A stretch of 21,843 nucleotides of DNA from the NCBI GenBank assembly GCA_009776695.1, contig WRNI01000010.1, positions 1 through 21,843 of the forward strand, read 5' to 3'. The position numbers and the translations under genes were made by a program. The notes below the pieces were generated by a model. It was not told where the DNA came from. It saw only the letters and a list, made by a program, of their open reading frames with translations, and did not search any database. The DNA comes from Methanomassiliicoccaceae archaeon (GTDB lineage Archaea > Thermoplasmatota > Thermoplasmata > Methanomassiliicoccales > Methanomethylophilaceae). Shown piece by piece: positions 14,339-21,564 of this stretch (within the stretch, counting starts at the first letter, position 1; every line of letters starts with the position of its first letter).

Positions 14339-15490
14339 CTACCTGAAATTAGCGGTGCCGTACAGGGCAGGCGGAAGACCGAGTATGCCGATGTCTATTA
14401 CGCCCAGACCGAACGCAGTCATCACGGCGGGACCGTTGCCGTACTCAGTTGTTATGACCTCAACGCCGTACTTGTCAAAAAGATTCAGTTTTATGCCGAC
14501 CGCAAGCCCTATCTGATGAATGTCCGCGGTCAGATGGCCAACCCTTATCTTCACTTTTTTCGAAGGATATTCGTCGCTCTTCTCAGCCATCACCTTATCG
14601 ATGTACTTGTGGTTGATGAAAGCGCTCGCGAACGCGGTCGGATCGTCAATGTGCTTGTTTATCAATTTGAATTCTTCGAAATCGGGTATGAGAGCGGCCG
14701 CATAATCCTCCAGCGGTGTTGAACCTGAGGACAGGTCGTACATATATGCCAGACTTTCAAAGGCCAGTGAGACGACGTCCGTGCTCTTTCCTGTCCAGCC
14801 TGCCGCGATCGTCACCAGCAGCTGATAATCTGAGCCGGACTTGTCTGCCAATGCGTCATTCACCCAATCCAGAGCTTCCACGTACGCTGACAGGAATCTC
14901 AGGACGGCACCTTCGTTCGCCTCAAGGAATGATGTCTTCGCGGCCACCATGCAGCACGGATGGTCCTCGTCCAGCTCGTCGGACGTTGCCACCGAGTATT
15001 CGAATCCCAGATCTATCAGAACCTCGGAGAAACATGGCTCCCACGGGAAGCCGCCGTCCACGTACGAGTTGGTTTTAAAGAACGTTAACATCGCCGCCGG
15101 CGCGACCGGCGTCCAGTAGACGGCGCCGGGGGCCTTGCTGTTATCGTAAATATTGAAGTCCAGACCAAGATCGTTAACAACGAATTTGTTGAGCATATAA
15201 TGCTGTATCGAGCCGGGTCCGGGGGTCATGAATACTGTCCCGCTCCATGCGTTCTTCCATGCTTCTATTTCTGCCGGGGTAGGCTCATCCCCCGGTATCG
15301 CAGGTACAGGTTTCATGCTCAGTTCCAGCGAAGGCGTTGCGAATATGCCTGACCCGTTTATGTTGGCCTTGGCGATGATGTTCACGTCCAGGTGCTCAGT
15401 GTCCTCCGTTTCCGCCGTGAGGATGAACGCTGTGCCTATGGAAAAGAACATGAGAAAGCCGACGACCGTTATCACAGTGACCGTGTTCAT
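14339..15490 (-). CDS. ABC importer substrate-binding protein, apparently circularly permuted (NMT1/SsuA type)
   Basis: 383 aa. Residues 1-25 form a hydrophobic signal or anchor, with no lipobox cysteine. The rest is an NMT1/SsuA/TauA-like binding protein in swapped order. Residues 35-305 match the middle and end of the family: DVNIIAKANINGSG, then TPGPGSIQHYML at 89-100, WEPCFSEVL at 150, DHPCCMVAA at 176, AYVEALDWVN at 202, and the usual C-terminal HKYIDKV. Residues 311-383 then carry what is normally the N-terminus: KIRVGHLTADIHQIGLAV, GNGPAVMTAFGLGVIDIGILGLPPAL. The join is clean: the last residues, GTANFR, would normally run straight into the DVNIIA found at residue 35. Together the parts make one complete domain. 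It is the first gene of the importer operon, with a TATA box at 15516-15529, and ends in TAG. Confidence 0.9.
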   Translation of the reverse strand: MNTVTVITVVGFLMFFSIGTAFILTAETEDTEHLDVNIIAKANINGSGIFATPSLELSMKPVPAIPGDEPTPAEIEAWKNAWSGTVFMTPGPGSIQHYMLNKFVVNDLGLDFNIYDNSKAPGAVYWTPVAPAAMLTFFKTNSYVDGGFPWEPCFSEVLIDLGFEYSVATSDELDEDHPCCMVAAKTSFLEANEGAVLRFLSAYVEALDWVNDALADKSGSDYQLLVTIAAGWTGKSTDVVSLAFESLAYMYDLSSGSTPLEDYAAALIPDFEEFKLINKHIDDPTAFASAFINHKYIDKVMAEKSDEYPSKKVKIRVGHLTADIHQIGLAVGIKLNLFDKYGVEVITTEYGNGPAVMTAFGLGVIDIGILGLPPALYGTANFR

Positions 15491-15515
15491 GTTATCGGAA
15501 AATTTGACTTTCTCA

Positions 15516-15529
15516 TCACATATAAAACT
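15516..15529 (-). promoter_or_regulatory. TATA box for the ABC importer operon
   Basis: AGTTTTATATGTGA on the minus strand, centred about 32 nt before the ATG, predicting a leader of only a few nt. The rest of 15491-15708 shows no further feature I can support. Confidence 0.5.
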
Positions 15530-15708
15530 TCGGATTTTATCCTTCGTAGGGATACATTATATAAAAAGGATAATATTTTCACCATTAACCTTAACGGGCA
15601 ATACCCCCGCGGATTTTCAATTCACAGCGTTACTTTTCATAAAGAACACAGCTATTTTCATGTGTGCAAAAGCAAAGAATATGGTTTGGAAAGTGTTTGC
15701 GTCAGGTC

Positions 15709-17802
15709 TTAAAATCCCTGTCCTTTTATTCTGTCCTGGAGCTCTCCGGTCTTGCCCTTGTTCCATCCCGATATCTTGGAGAAGAATCCTGTGACTCTGG
15801 TGATACCTTCAACGTGATCGGAACCGCACGCTTTGCACGTTCCGGTAAGGCCTCTTACCGTTTTGCCGCAATCGAGGCACGCGGTGAACTCGGGGCTGAA
15901 CGCGATCTGCGCGTTCTGTGTGCTCCTGAACGTCTTTTCCACGAAAGCGGCAATGCTCTCCGGAGCCGGTTTCGTTTCTCCGAGCCAAATGTGGGTTAAC
16001 GCACCCGCTTCGATAAGCGGGTGGAACATGCCCTCTTTCTTCGTTCTCTCGATGGGACTGACATCAGCGCCCACGTTGATGTACGTCGAGTTAGTGTAGT
16101 ATAACTCACCGGTCCCTTTGTTACCTTTCACGACGGAACTCGCCTGCAGCGGGAACTCCTTCATATCAAGTTTCGCGAACCTGTACGCGGTGCTCTCGGC
16201 CGGCGTCTGCTCCAAAGGCAGTTTTATGTTATACTCGTGAGATAACCGCTCGGCCTCCTTCTTCATGAACGCCGTTACTTTAAGGCCGAACATCAGTGCC
16301 TCTTTCGATTCATGCATCTCCTGGCCGAAGTGATATTGAACGAGTTCGTTCAAACCGACCATTCCTATGAGGTATGATGACTTCTCTATCCTGTAATACG
16401 GTTCGCCGTCCAGGTTCATGGCAAGTAACGCCAAAGGTCCGTGGTTCTTGAGGTCAAGCAGATGCTTCAGGAAGTCCTTCTTCTGCATGTGCGCCTTGAC
16501 GGCCAGTTCCATCGTCTCTTTTATTGTGCTGAACAGCACGTCATCGTTCCTGTTGGCGATGTACGCCATCCTCGGAAGGTTGAGCGTGGTGTTCTGCATC
16601 GCCGAGAACCTCATCTTCCACGGCTGTTTCGCTTCCGCGAGATCTTCGTCATTAAGCTTGAACGCGAGTCTGCAGCATTCCGATATCTTGGCGGTGTTCC
16701 CTCTGTCGAAGACGAAATACGTGTTGCCCTTCTCGGAAGCCAGTTTGGATATCTTCAGTAAGAACTCCTCGTGCCCCTGTGTCTTGAAGAACTTCTCAGT
16801 TATGTGAACCTGCGGCTTCGGGAAGAAGAACGGCCTTCCCATCGCGTCGCCGTCCATATAGACGTCAATGAGCGCGTTGACAAAGCGCTGTGCCTCGTAC
16901 GCGTAATCCTCATAATTCTTGCCGGTCATCTGACCTCCCGGCCCTATGGCGGGAACGCCCATGAAGTGATCCGGTGTCTCCCAGTACAGGTTGATGTCGC
17001 TGAATATCGACTGTCCGCCTCTCGCGACCGCCTGCTGCGCAAATTCGTAAATTAATATCTGGGCGAGCTGTTTCATCCTCACGTCGTCCACGTCAACAAG
17101 ATACGGGGCAAGGAACACATTGAACGCATCCCATCCTATCGCGCCCGCAAAGTGACCCTGTAATGCGGCGGAGAACTTTATTATCTGTTCGATGAGCACC
17201 TCAGGATGCTTGGCAGGTTTCGCTATCGATAATGCATTCGGTAAGTTCAGACCGAATTTTTTTACGTATTCGATGGACTGCCCGCTGCAGTACGGCCTGT
17301 CTATCATACCGAGATCGTGAAGGTGAAGAAGGCCGCTCATGTGCGCGTCCGCTATATCAGGCGAGAACACTTCAAGCAGCGCGAATTCCTTTTTGATGTT
17401 CTCCGCAAGCGTAAGGTTCGTTGCCTCGGGGCCGTGGGGAACGTTGGCGTTCTCCTTGTTGGGGCTCATGATGATCTCGCGCGCATCGTATATGGGTACC
17501 CCTAATCTTGTATGCTGTTTGCGTATCGCTTCCAGTCCGTATTCAACAAGCTTCGCATTTGTCAGCTCTCTGATCAGCGGGGCCGTGATATAATCAAGTT
17601 CCATCTTCGAGATCATCTTCTCAACTTCGCGCGCAACTATGATCGCGGCGTCCTCGCTTACGTCGGTCTCGCGCACGAGCGCGTCGTAGATCTTCATCTT
17701 GTCCCATTTCTTTATCTCTTCGTCAGATGTTCTTACAAATAATGTGATATCTGTGGATTCGCTCTTCTTGGAGCCCGGTGCCAGTTTCTTACTCTCTATC
17801 AT
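15709..17802 (-). CDS. nrdD: Anaerobic (class III) ribonucleoside-triphosphate reductase
   Basis: 697 aa glycyl-radical enzyme that reduces NTPs to dNTPs without oxygen. An ATP-cone-like regulatory domain fills about residues 20-110. The catalytic barrel includes ISECCRLAF with the likely active-site cysteine. The C-terminus has four zinc-binding cysteines (642, 645, 656, 659) and the radical site RVTGFF, with the glycine at 672, followed by WNKGKTGEL. All features expected of NrdD are present and the length is normal. The ATG at 17802 has AAGGGGA 8 nt upstream. The radical-SAM activase NrdG, needed to make the glycyl radical, is not in this window. Confidence 0.96.
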   Translation of the reverse strand: MIESKKLAPGSKKSESTDITLFVRTSDEEIKKWDKMKIYDALVRETDVSEDAAIIVAREVEKMISKMELDYITAPLIRELTNAKLVEYGLEAIRKQHTRLGVPIYDAREIIMSPNKENANVPHGPEATNLTLAENIKKEFALLEVFSPDIADAHMSGLLHLHDLGMIDRPYCSGQSIEYVKKFGLNLPNALSIAKPAKHPEVLIEQIIKFSAALQGHFAGAIGWDAFNVFLAPYLVDVDDVRMKQLAQILIYEFAQQAVARGGQSIFSDINLYWETPDHFMGVPAIGPGGQMTGKNYEDYAYEAQRFVNALIDVYMDGDAMGRPFFFPKPQVHITEKFFKTQGHEEFLLKISKLASEKGNTYFVFDRGNTAKISECCRLAFKLNDEDLAEAKQPWKMRFSAMQNTTLNLPRMAYIANRNDDVLFSTIKETMELAVKAHMQKKDFLKHLLDLKNHGPLALLAMNLDGEPYYRIEKSSYLIGMVGLNELVQYHFGQEMHESKEALMFGLKVTAFMKKEAERLSHEYNIKLPLEQTPAESTAYRFAKLDMKEFPLQASSVVKGNKGTGELYYTNSTYINVGADVSPIERTKKEGMFHPLIEAGALTHIWLGETKPAPESIAAFVEKTFRSTQNAQIAFSPEFTACLDCGKTVRGLTGTCKACGSDHVEGITRVTGFFSKISGWNKGKTGELQDRIKGQGF

Positions 17803-17838
17803 TGTGCAATCCCCTTAAGCATAATCACAGAACCATAT

Positions 17839-17848
17839 TGATATAAAG
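17839..17848 (-). promoter_or_regulatory. TATA box for nrdD
   Basis: CTTTATATCAAT on the minus strand, about 40 nt before the ATG, giving a leader of around 15 nt that contains the SD site. Confidence 0.5.
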
Positions 17849-17999
17849 AAATTTCTGAATCTGATCTGGTAAAACATTAATGCATGTTAATTATCATATT
17901 TGTTATCTGATTAGTTACCGACTATATATACCCAGCATTATTGTTAAACCACTGTTAATCGTATATTTTTGGATACCTTTTTACCGAAAATATACGTGC

Positions 18000-18120
18000 T
18001 CCGCCGCCGTCCGTGATATCGGCCGGAAAACCGGCGGGACGGCCAGTATTTTTACGGTCCGCAGCGCGGGCGCAGCGCCCCTCGCCTCGGCGGGGGCATC
18101 GCCGCCCCGTGACCGCGATC
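18000..18120. ncRNA. GC-rich hairpin island, candidate small RNA or regulatory element
   Basis: A roughly 120-nt block of very high GC inside an AT-rich divergent intergenic region (17803-18175). Stems visible: GCCGTCC/GGACGGC (18006-18043) enclosing GCCGG-AAAA-CCGGC (18022-18035), followed by a T5 tract at 18049-18053; GGGCG/CGCCC (18068-18080); CGGGG/CCCCG (18091-18109). A TATA-like AAAATATAC at 17986-17995 could start a plus-strand RNA near 18015. No known RNA family recognised. Confidence 0.3.
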
Positions 18121-18149
18121 TGAAAAAATGTGCGTCCACAATCAGTAAG

Positions 18150-18156
18150 ATTTAAG
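18150..18156 (+). promoter_or_regulatory. TATA-like box for the winged-helix gene
   Basis: ATTTAAG centred about 23-26 nt before the ATG at 18176, with no SD site, so a leaderless start is predicted. Confidence 0.4.
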
Positions 18157-18175
18157 TTATCAGGTCTGTTATCAG

Positions 18176-18745
18176 ATGCTGATGTTCAACGCTGAGAAGG
18201 ATTTCAACCGGATACTGACGGAATGCCTCGGGCGCGACGGACTTTCAATAAGCGCATTGGCCAAGTCACTTGAGTCGAAAGGCATCAAGCACCACCGTCT
18301 CATACTCACAGGCTATCTGCGCGCGTTAACAGACATGGGATATCTCAAAGAACGGGACATTCCGCCGTCGAAGATATATCAGGTGTCGAGGCCGCTTCCG
18401 GACAGCATATACGAAGTTGTGGGAAAGGCATGCCGTAAATTATCCAACGATCCCGACGAACTGATATTGTTCGTGCTTTTCAGAATATTCAAAAGACCGG
18501 TGTTCGAGTCGGAACTGAAAGCATCCGGTGTCACGAGACCGATCGGTTCGGTCATATCGGAACAGGACATGACCGAGCACAAGAAGATCCTGAGGAGAGC
18601 GGGGAACACGATCACGGGACAGAACGCCGTGGTCCCGTTATCGGACATGACGGATAAGTTCCAGGACGTCCTGATAACGATGCTCCTCGACTCCACGGAG
18701 TCCAGACATCTCATGGCAGAAACGAAGCAGTCAAAACTGATATGA
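18176..18745 (+). CDS. Putative winged-helix protein, function unknown
   Basis: 189 aa with no family I can name with confidence. Residues about 10-68 read like a winged helix-turn-helix: LSISALAKSLESKGIKHHR, then LILTGYLRALTDMGYLKERD, then a short strand SKIYQVSR as the wing. The rest is mostly helical with a second possible helix-turn-helix (KRPVFESELKASGVTR near 109). A DNA-binding regulator is the natural reading, but this is inference. The start ATG lies at leaderless distance from a TATA-like box. The neighbour upstream is divergent nrdD, across the GC-rich island, so control of that promoter region is conceivable. Confidence 0.7.
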   Translation: MLMFNAEKDFNRILTECLGRDGLSISALAKSLESKGIKHHRLILTGYLRALTDMGYLKERDIPPSKIYQVSRPLPDSIYEVVGKACRKLSNDPDELILFVLFRIFKRPVFESELKASGVTRPIGSVISEQDMTEHKKILRRAGNTITGQNAVVPLSDMTDKFQDVLITMLLDSTESRHLMAETKQSKLI

Positions 18746-18803
18746 CGCCCGCGGACGGTCAGGAAATTCCCGCCCGGGGACACGGTCTATTCCGATGGCG
18801 ATC

Positions 18804-18812
18804 TAAATATTA
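18804..18812 (+). promoter_or_regulatory. TATA-like box before the small ORF
   Basis: TAAATATTA, with a predicted start near 18832, right at the palindrome 18819-18833. Confidence 0.35.
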
Positions 18813-18818
18813 CATACG

Positions 18819-18833
18819 GCGTCACAGTGACGC
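18819..18833. promoter_or_regulatory. 15-bp palindrome, candidate operator
   Basis: GCGTCAC-A-GTGACGC, perfect 7-bp arms around one base. Position just downstream of a TATA-like box and upstream of the ATG at 18869 is that expected for a repressor site. Confidence 0.4.
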
Positions 18834-18868
18834 GGACGGCAGAGCACCGCAACGAAACGAGGAAGACC

Positions 18869-19045
18869 ATGAGGACTGCACCGGACAAACCGAAAAGAGT
18901 CTGCGGGCGTAGAACACCGGAAACGATCATTACAGGCAGGCAGGAAAATTTTGAGCCGCCTTCTCCGGCGGACACGGAGCGCATGACCAGACTGGATGAT
19001 TCTGTGGCCAGGCACAAGGATGCGCTGAGGCTTCTCAGCGAATGA
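18869..19045 (+). CDS. Small hypothetical protein
   Basis: 58 aa, starting MRTAPDKPKRVCGRRTPE and ending ARHKDALRLLSE. I do not recognise it. The N-terminal half is basic and proline-rich, the C-terminal part looks like one amphipathic helix. Support for reality: GAGGAAG just before the ATG, a TATA-like box at 18804, and a palindromic operator-like site between. Against it: short length, low-complexity look, no known homologue from memory. It lies between the winged-helix gene and the MNT-HEPN pair on the same strand. Confidence 0.35.
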   Translation: MRTAPDKPKRVCGRRTPETIITGRQENFEPPSPADTERMTRLDDSVARHKDALRLLSE

Positions 19046-19130
19046 GCGATGCCCTCTCTTTCAGCCATGCAAATATCTCGTCCCCGCTCATATCGCCGAC
19101 GCCGCCCTCCCGATGATTGCCAGGCAGTGG

Positions 19131-19138
19131 TTTTATAA
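19131..19138 (+). promoter_or_regulatory. TATA box for the MNT-HEPN pair
   Basis: TTTTATAA, about 45 nt before the ATG, leaving a leader with a strong SD (GGGAGGTGA). Confidence 0.5.
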
Positions 19139-19178
19139 GGATGCTGATGATTGATGATATCACGACAGGGAGGTGAGC

Positions 19179-19523
19179 ATGGTGCAGTTCTTCGAGAAGA
19201 TGAACGAGGACGTGAAGGCAGAATTCGACCGTTACGTGTCGTACATCTCGAAGATCGACGGCGTTCTCAGCATATATCTGTTCGGATCATATGCGCACGG
19301 AATGCCGGACCGGAGCAGCGACATCGACCTGATGGTCGTTGTGCGCGACGGCATCGATCCGCTGAAGGTGATGCGCGGCGTCAGTATGGGGCTGATGGAG
19401 AGATCGGTACCTTTGGACGTTCTGGTCGATAACGTTAGCGATTTTACGAGACTGTCGGGGCCGGATCGAGTCACACTGCAGAGGGAGATCAGGAACAACG
19501 GGGTGCTGGTCTATGGTCAGTGA
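19179..19523 (+). CDS. MNT-type minimal nucleotidyltransferase (antitoxin-like)
   Basis: 114 aa from the ATG at 19179, which has GGAGGTGA just before it; the GTG at 19173 lies inside that SD and is rejected. The polymerase-beta-like fold shows LFGSYAHG (GSY at 36-38), the two metal aspartates in DID at 48-50, and a third acid D80 in PLDVLV, so the catalytic triad is intact. In studied MNT-HEPN systems the transferase modifies the HEPN partner with AMP and neutralises it. The stop overlaps the following HEPN gene by 11 nt, implying coupled translation and a complex of the two. Confidence 0.88.
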   Translation: MVQFFEKMNEDVKAEFDRYVSYISKIDGVLSIYLFGSYAHGMPDRSSDIDLMVVVRDGIDPLKVMRGVSMGLMERSVPLDVLVDNVSDFTRLSGPDRVTLQREIRNNGVLVYGQ

Positions 19524-19932
19524 GGATTGCGCGGAATGGCTGAGATATGCGCGTATGGACATAGATGCGGCACATCAGCTTTTTTCGAATGAGCAAAATC
19601 CACGGCAAAGACCCGTTGAGGTGATACTGTACCACTGCCAGCAGGGTGCAGAGAAGGCATTGAAGGCATACATAGTTCAAAACGGGCTTTTCCCTCCGAA
19701 GTCGCATGGCTTGCAGGGTCTGCGTCTGATGTGCAGACAATGGAGTCCACAGTTCGACGGTTCGCGCTTGGTCGGTCATTGTACGTTCCTTGATCCGTTC
19801 GCGGTCATCGTTCGTTATCCGTATCATAATATTTCGCTGGACTCCGTTCATGCCGCCCGCGGGATCAACAGTTCAAAACGGATCTACAATTTTGTCTGTG
19901 AGCGTTTGGGACTGAAAAAATATTACTCGTAA
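19513..19932 (+). CDS. HEPN domain protein (toxin-like partner of MNT)
   Basis: 139 aa all-helical HEPN domain. WLRYARMDIDAAHQL at 9-23 and YHCQQGAEKALKAYIV at 40-55 are the diagnostic helices, followed by THGL-like KSHGLQGL. Many HEPN toxins are RNases with an R-x4-6-H site. Here R101 and H105 in RYPYH are only three residues apart, so the canonical motif is atypical and RNase activity is uncertain. The ATG at 19513 lies inside the MNT gene. The pair fits a type VII-like toxin-antitoxin module, although the order (MNT first) and the missing motif would also fit a nucleotide-binding regulatory pair. Confidence 0.85.
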   Translation: MVSEDCAEWLRYARMDIDAAHQLFSNEQNPRQRPVEVILYHCQQGAEKALKAYIVQNGLFPPKSHGLQGLRLMCRQWSPQFDGSRLVGHCTFLDPFAVIVRYPYHNISLDSVHAARGINSSKRIYNFVCERLGLKKYYS

Positions 19933-20030
19933 CAACCATTGCCGCAGCAGCTGATGATAAGGCTCTAAATTCATCACAATGCCCGCAACGGTTTTCCGCA
20001 CAGTTGCGTGAACGATCGCGACATCGCTAC

Positions 20031-20038
20031 ATTTTTAT
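20031..20038 (+). promoter_or_regulatory. TATA-like box deciding the start of the AIR-synthase-related gene
   Basis: ATTTTTAT centred 27 nt before the ATG at 20062 supports a leaderless start there rather than the GTG at 20008, which is upstream of this box. Confidence 0.45.
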
Positions 20039-20061
20039 CGCATGTACTCGATTCACACGTT

Positions 20062-21039
20062 ATGGACATCGGCCGCATCGTATCCGCAATAAGAGAGTTC
20101 CCAGGAATAACGAGGAAGAACAAGGTGCACGAGATCGTTCACTTCCTGCCGACGTCGTCATTCACGAAGGTCGTGGCGTCCGAAGGGGAGGACAGCGCCG
20201 CCATAGAGTACGGGAACGATTGTATACTGTTTGCGGCGGACGGCATCATGGAATCCTTGGTAAAGGCGGACCCTTTCTATGCGGGTTACTTCGCAGTTCT
20301 CGTTAATGTTAACGACATAGCCGCGATGGGCGGAAGACCTCTGGCGATGGTCGACATAATGTCAATGAGCGACGGCAGGATATGCTCAAAACTGCTGAAA
20401 GGGATGGAACGCGCGGTAAGGAAGTTCAACGTGCCGATAGTCGGCGGGCATACGCACCCGGACTGCAATTACAACGCCATCGATATCTCGATAATCGGTA
20501 CCGTTCCGAAAGCGGACATGATAAGGAGCAGCACCGCGGAGGACGGTGACGATATTGTATTCGCAATTGATACGGACGGCTTCTTCCCTTCCGGGCTGAA
20601 ATATGCATGGGACACCACTTCGAAGAAGGATGATAAGTTCGTTCAGGAGCAGATGGAGATGATGTGCACAATCGCATCAGAACATCTCGTGACGGCGGGA
20701 AAGGATATGAGCAACCCCGGCTGCATCGGAACAATGGGGATGCTTCTGGAATCGTCAGGGAAAGGAGGATATATCGATGTTGATAAGATACCCCGTCCCA
20801 AGGACGTCGATATAATGCAGTGGCTGCTCGCATATCAGGGATATGGGTTTGCGTTATCATGCAGGCCCGAGAACTCAAAGCGTCTGATCGATATGTTCAG
20901 AACGATCAAAGTGGACGCGGCCGTTGTCGGTAAAGTTGACGCATCAACGGAACTGGTGATCAGGAGCGGCAATGAATCGAAAGTTCTTTTCGATTTCTCA
21001 AAGGACATAATAACCGGCTGCGGTCCCAAGAGGACATAA
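20062..21039 (+). CDS. AIR-synthase-related ATP-binding protein (methanogenesis marker 2-like)
   Basis: 325 aa from the ATG at 20062. It has the PurM/ThiL/SelD fold signatures: GEDSAAI at 42-48, AADGI at 58-62, VNVNDIAAMGGRP at 81-93 and VGGHTHPD at 127-134, all parts of the ATP and metal site in this superfamily. The N-terminus MDIGRIVSAIREFPGITRK resembles the methanogen-specific group annotated as methanogenesis marker protein 2, whose reaction is unknown. A selenophosphate synthetase-type or other AIR-synthase-like role is the alternative. The GTG at 20008 would add 18 residues. The last codons, DIITGCGPKRT, fall in the first full unit of a 29-nt tandem repeat that runs past the stop. Confidence 0.85.
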   Translation: MDIGRIVSAIREFPGITRKNKVHEIVHFLPTSSFTKVVASEGEDSAAIEYGNDCILFAADGIMESLVKADPFYAGYFAVLVNVNDIAAMGGRPLAMVDIMSMSDGRICSKLLKGMERAVRKFNVPIVGGHTHPDCNYNAIDISIIGTVPKADMIRSSTAEDGDDIVFAIDTDGFFPSGLKYAWDTTSKKDDKFVQEQMEMMCTIASEHLVTAGKDMSNPGCIGTMGMLLESSGKGGYIDVDKIPRPKDVDIMQWLLAYQGYGFALSCRPENSKRLIDMFRTIKVDAAVVGKVDASTELVIRSGNESKVLFDFSKDIITGCGPKRT

Positions 21040-21094
21040 TGACAGGATGCCGTCCTAAGAGGACATAACAACAGGATGCGGTCTCAAAAGAACG
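20987..21094 (+). repeat. 29-nt tandem repeat spanning the gene's 3' end
   Basis: Two clear units, 21016-21044 and 21045-21073, share the core AAGAGGACATAA. A third, partial unit follows (21074-21094), and a diverged half unit precedes (20987-21015). Because 29 is not a multiple of 3, each unit encodes the same C-terminal peptide in a new frame: DIITGCGPKRT (21004-21036), DIMTGCRPKRT (21033-21065), DITTGCGLKRT (21062-21094). The array stops at the 3' end of the SRP RNA gene. Confidence 0.75.
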
Positions 21095-21420
21095 AAGAGG
21101 TGCTAGGCCACAGAGGTTGACGCTACTTCAACCCGCAGGTTTACCGCATTGATCCTCAACCCCGCTACCTCGCGAGCGTTGGTAGTTCACGGTAAGGCTG
21201 CTCCCGTCAGGGCCTGACCCGTTCTCCGCGATAAGTGTATCCGTGACGGCCCTCCGGCCGTCCGGTGTACAGACGCCAGCCCCGCAAGACAGGGCCTCAT
21301 AGTCACTTTGCGGGCCTGCGGGATCCGTAAGCGCCGTCCCCTGCTGTCACCTCCGCATATTGACGGTTTCGGTATACAAGGATACGCCAAACACCCCGGT
21401 CAAGCCTAGCGTCACCCTCT
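21094..21420 (-). ncRNA. ffs: Archaeal SRP RNA (7S RNA)
   Basis: RNA scaffold of the signal recognition particle, which binds SRP54 and SRP19 and targets nascent membrane proteins. The diagnostic helix 8 reads GGTCAGGCCC-TGAC-GGGAGCAGCC on the minus strand (21219-21196), with the conserved 5' TCAGG and 3' AGCAG internal-loop strands. The ends pair to form archaeal helix 1: AGAGG and GCTAGGC near 21420-21404 with GCCTAGC and CCTCT near 21109-21096. The length of about 325 nt is close to the roughly 300 nt expected. The tetraloop is UGAC (UNAC type) rather than GGAA. A TATA box lies at 21431-21440; exact ends are uncertain by about 10 nt. Confidence 0.88.
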
Positions 21421-21430
21421 AAGGAGAAAG

Positions 21431-21440
21431 CATATATAAC
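21431..21440 (-). promoter_or_regulatory. TATA box for SRP RNA
   Basis: GTTATATATG on the minus strand, 15-25 nt upstream of the helix 1 sequence. Confidence 0.55.
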
Positions 21441-21445
21441 TTCTT

Positions 21446-21474
21446 GCGACCGGACAGCTCTGTAACGCGGTCGC
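21446..21474. other. Hairpin upstream of the SRP RNA promoter
   Basis: GCGACCG (21446-21452) pairs with CGGTCGC (21468-21474), and ACAG/CTGT can extend the stem inside. No gene ends here, so a terminator role is unclear. The remaining stretch 21475-21560 shows nothing I can name. Confidence 0.35.
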
Positions 21475-21564
21475 ACAGGGGAATCCCGCGCCCTCCGCAT
21501 TTTATTCATTCCGTCTCACATTCCGGTGAACATTGTGCGCGCCTTCTTTCATATTACGGCACAT

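Noticed and set aside
14342..14560. Second, truncated binding domain instead of a permutation
   Set aside because: The first part of the protein lacks its own N-terminal lobe, and the two parts add up to exactly one domain, so permutation is simpler.
20008..20061. GTG start for the AIR-synthase-related gene
   Set aside because: The extra 18 residues do not resemble family N-termini, and a TATA-like box lies downstream of that GTG at leaderless distance from ATG 20062.
20987..21094. CRISPR array
   Set aside because: The 29-nt units are directly adjacent with no spacers, and they encode the neighbouring gene's tail.
21461..21501. Possible tRNA 3' half (CCGCG then CCCTCCGCA)
   Set aside because: The would-be T loop is about 15 nt, and no anticodon arm or matching acceptor strand is found upstream.
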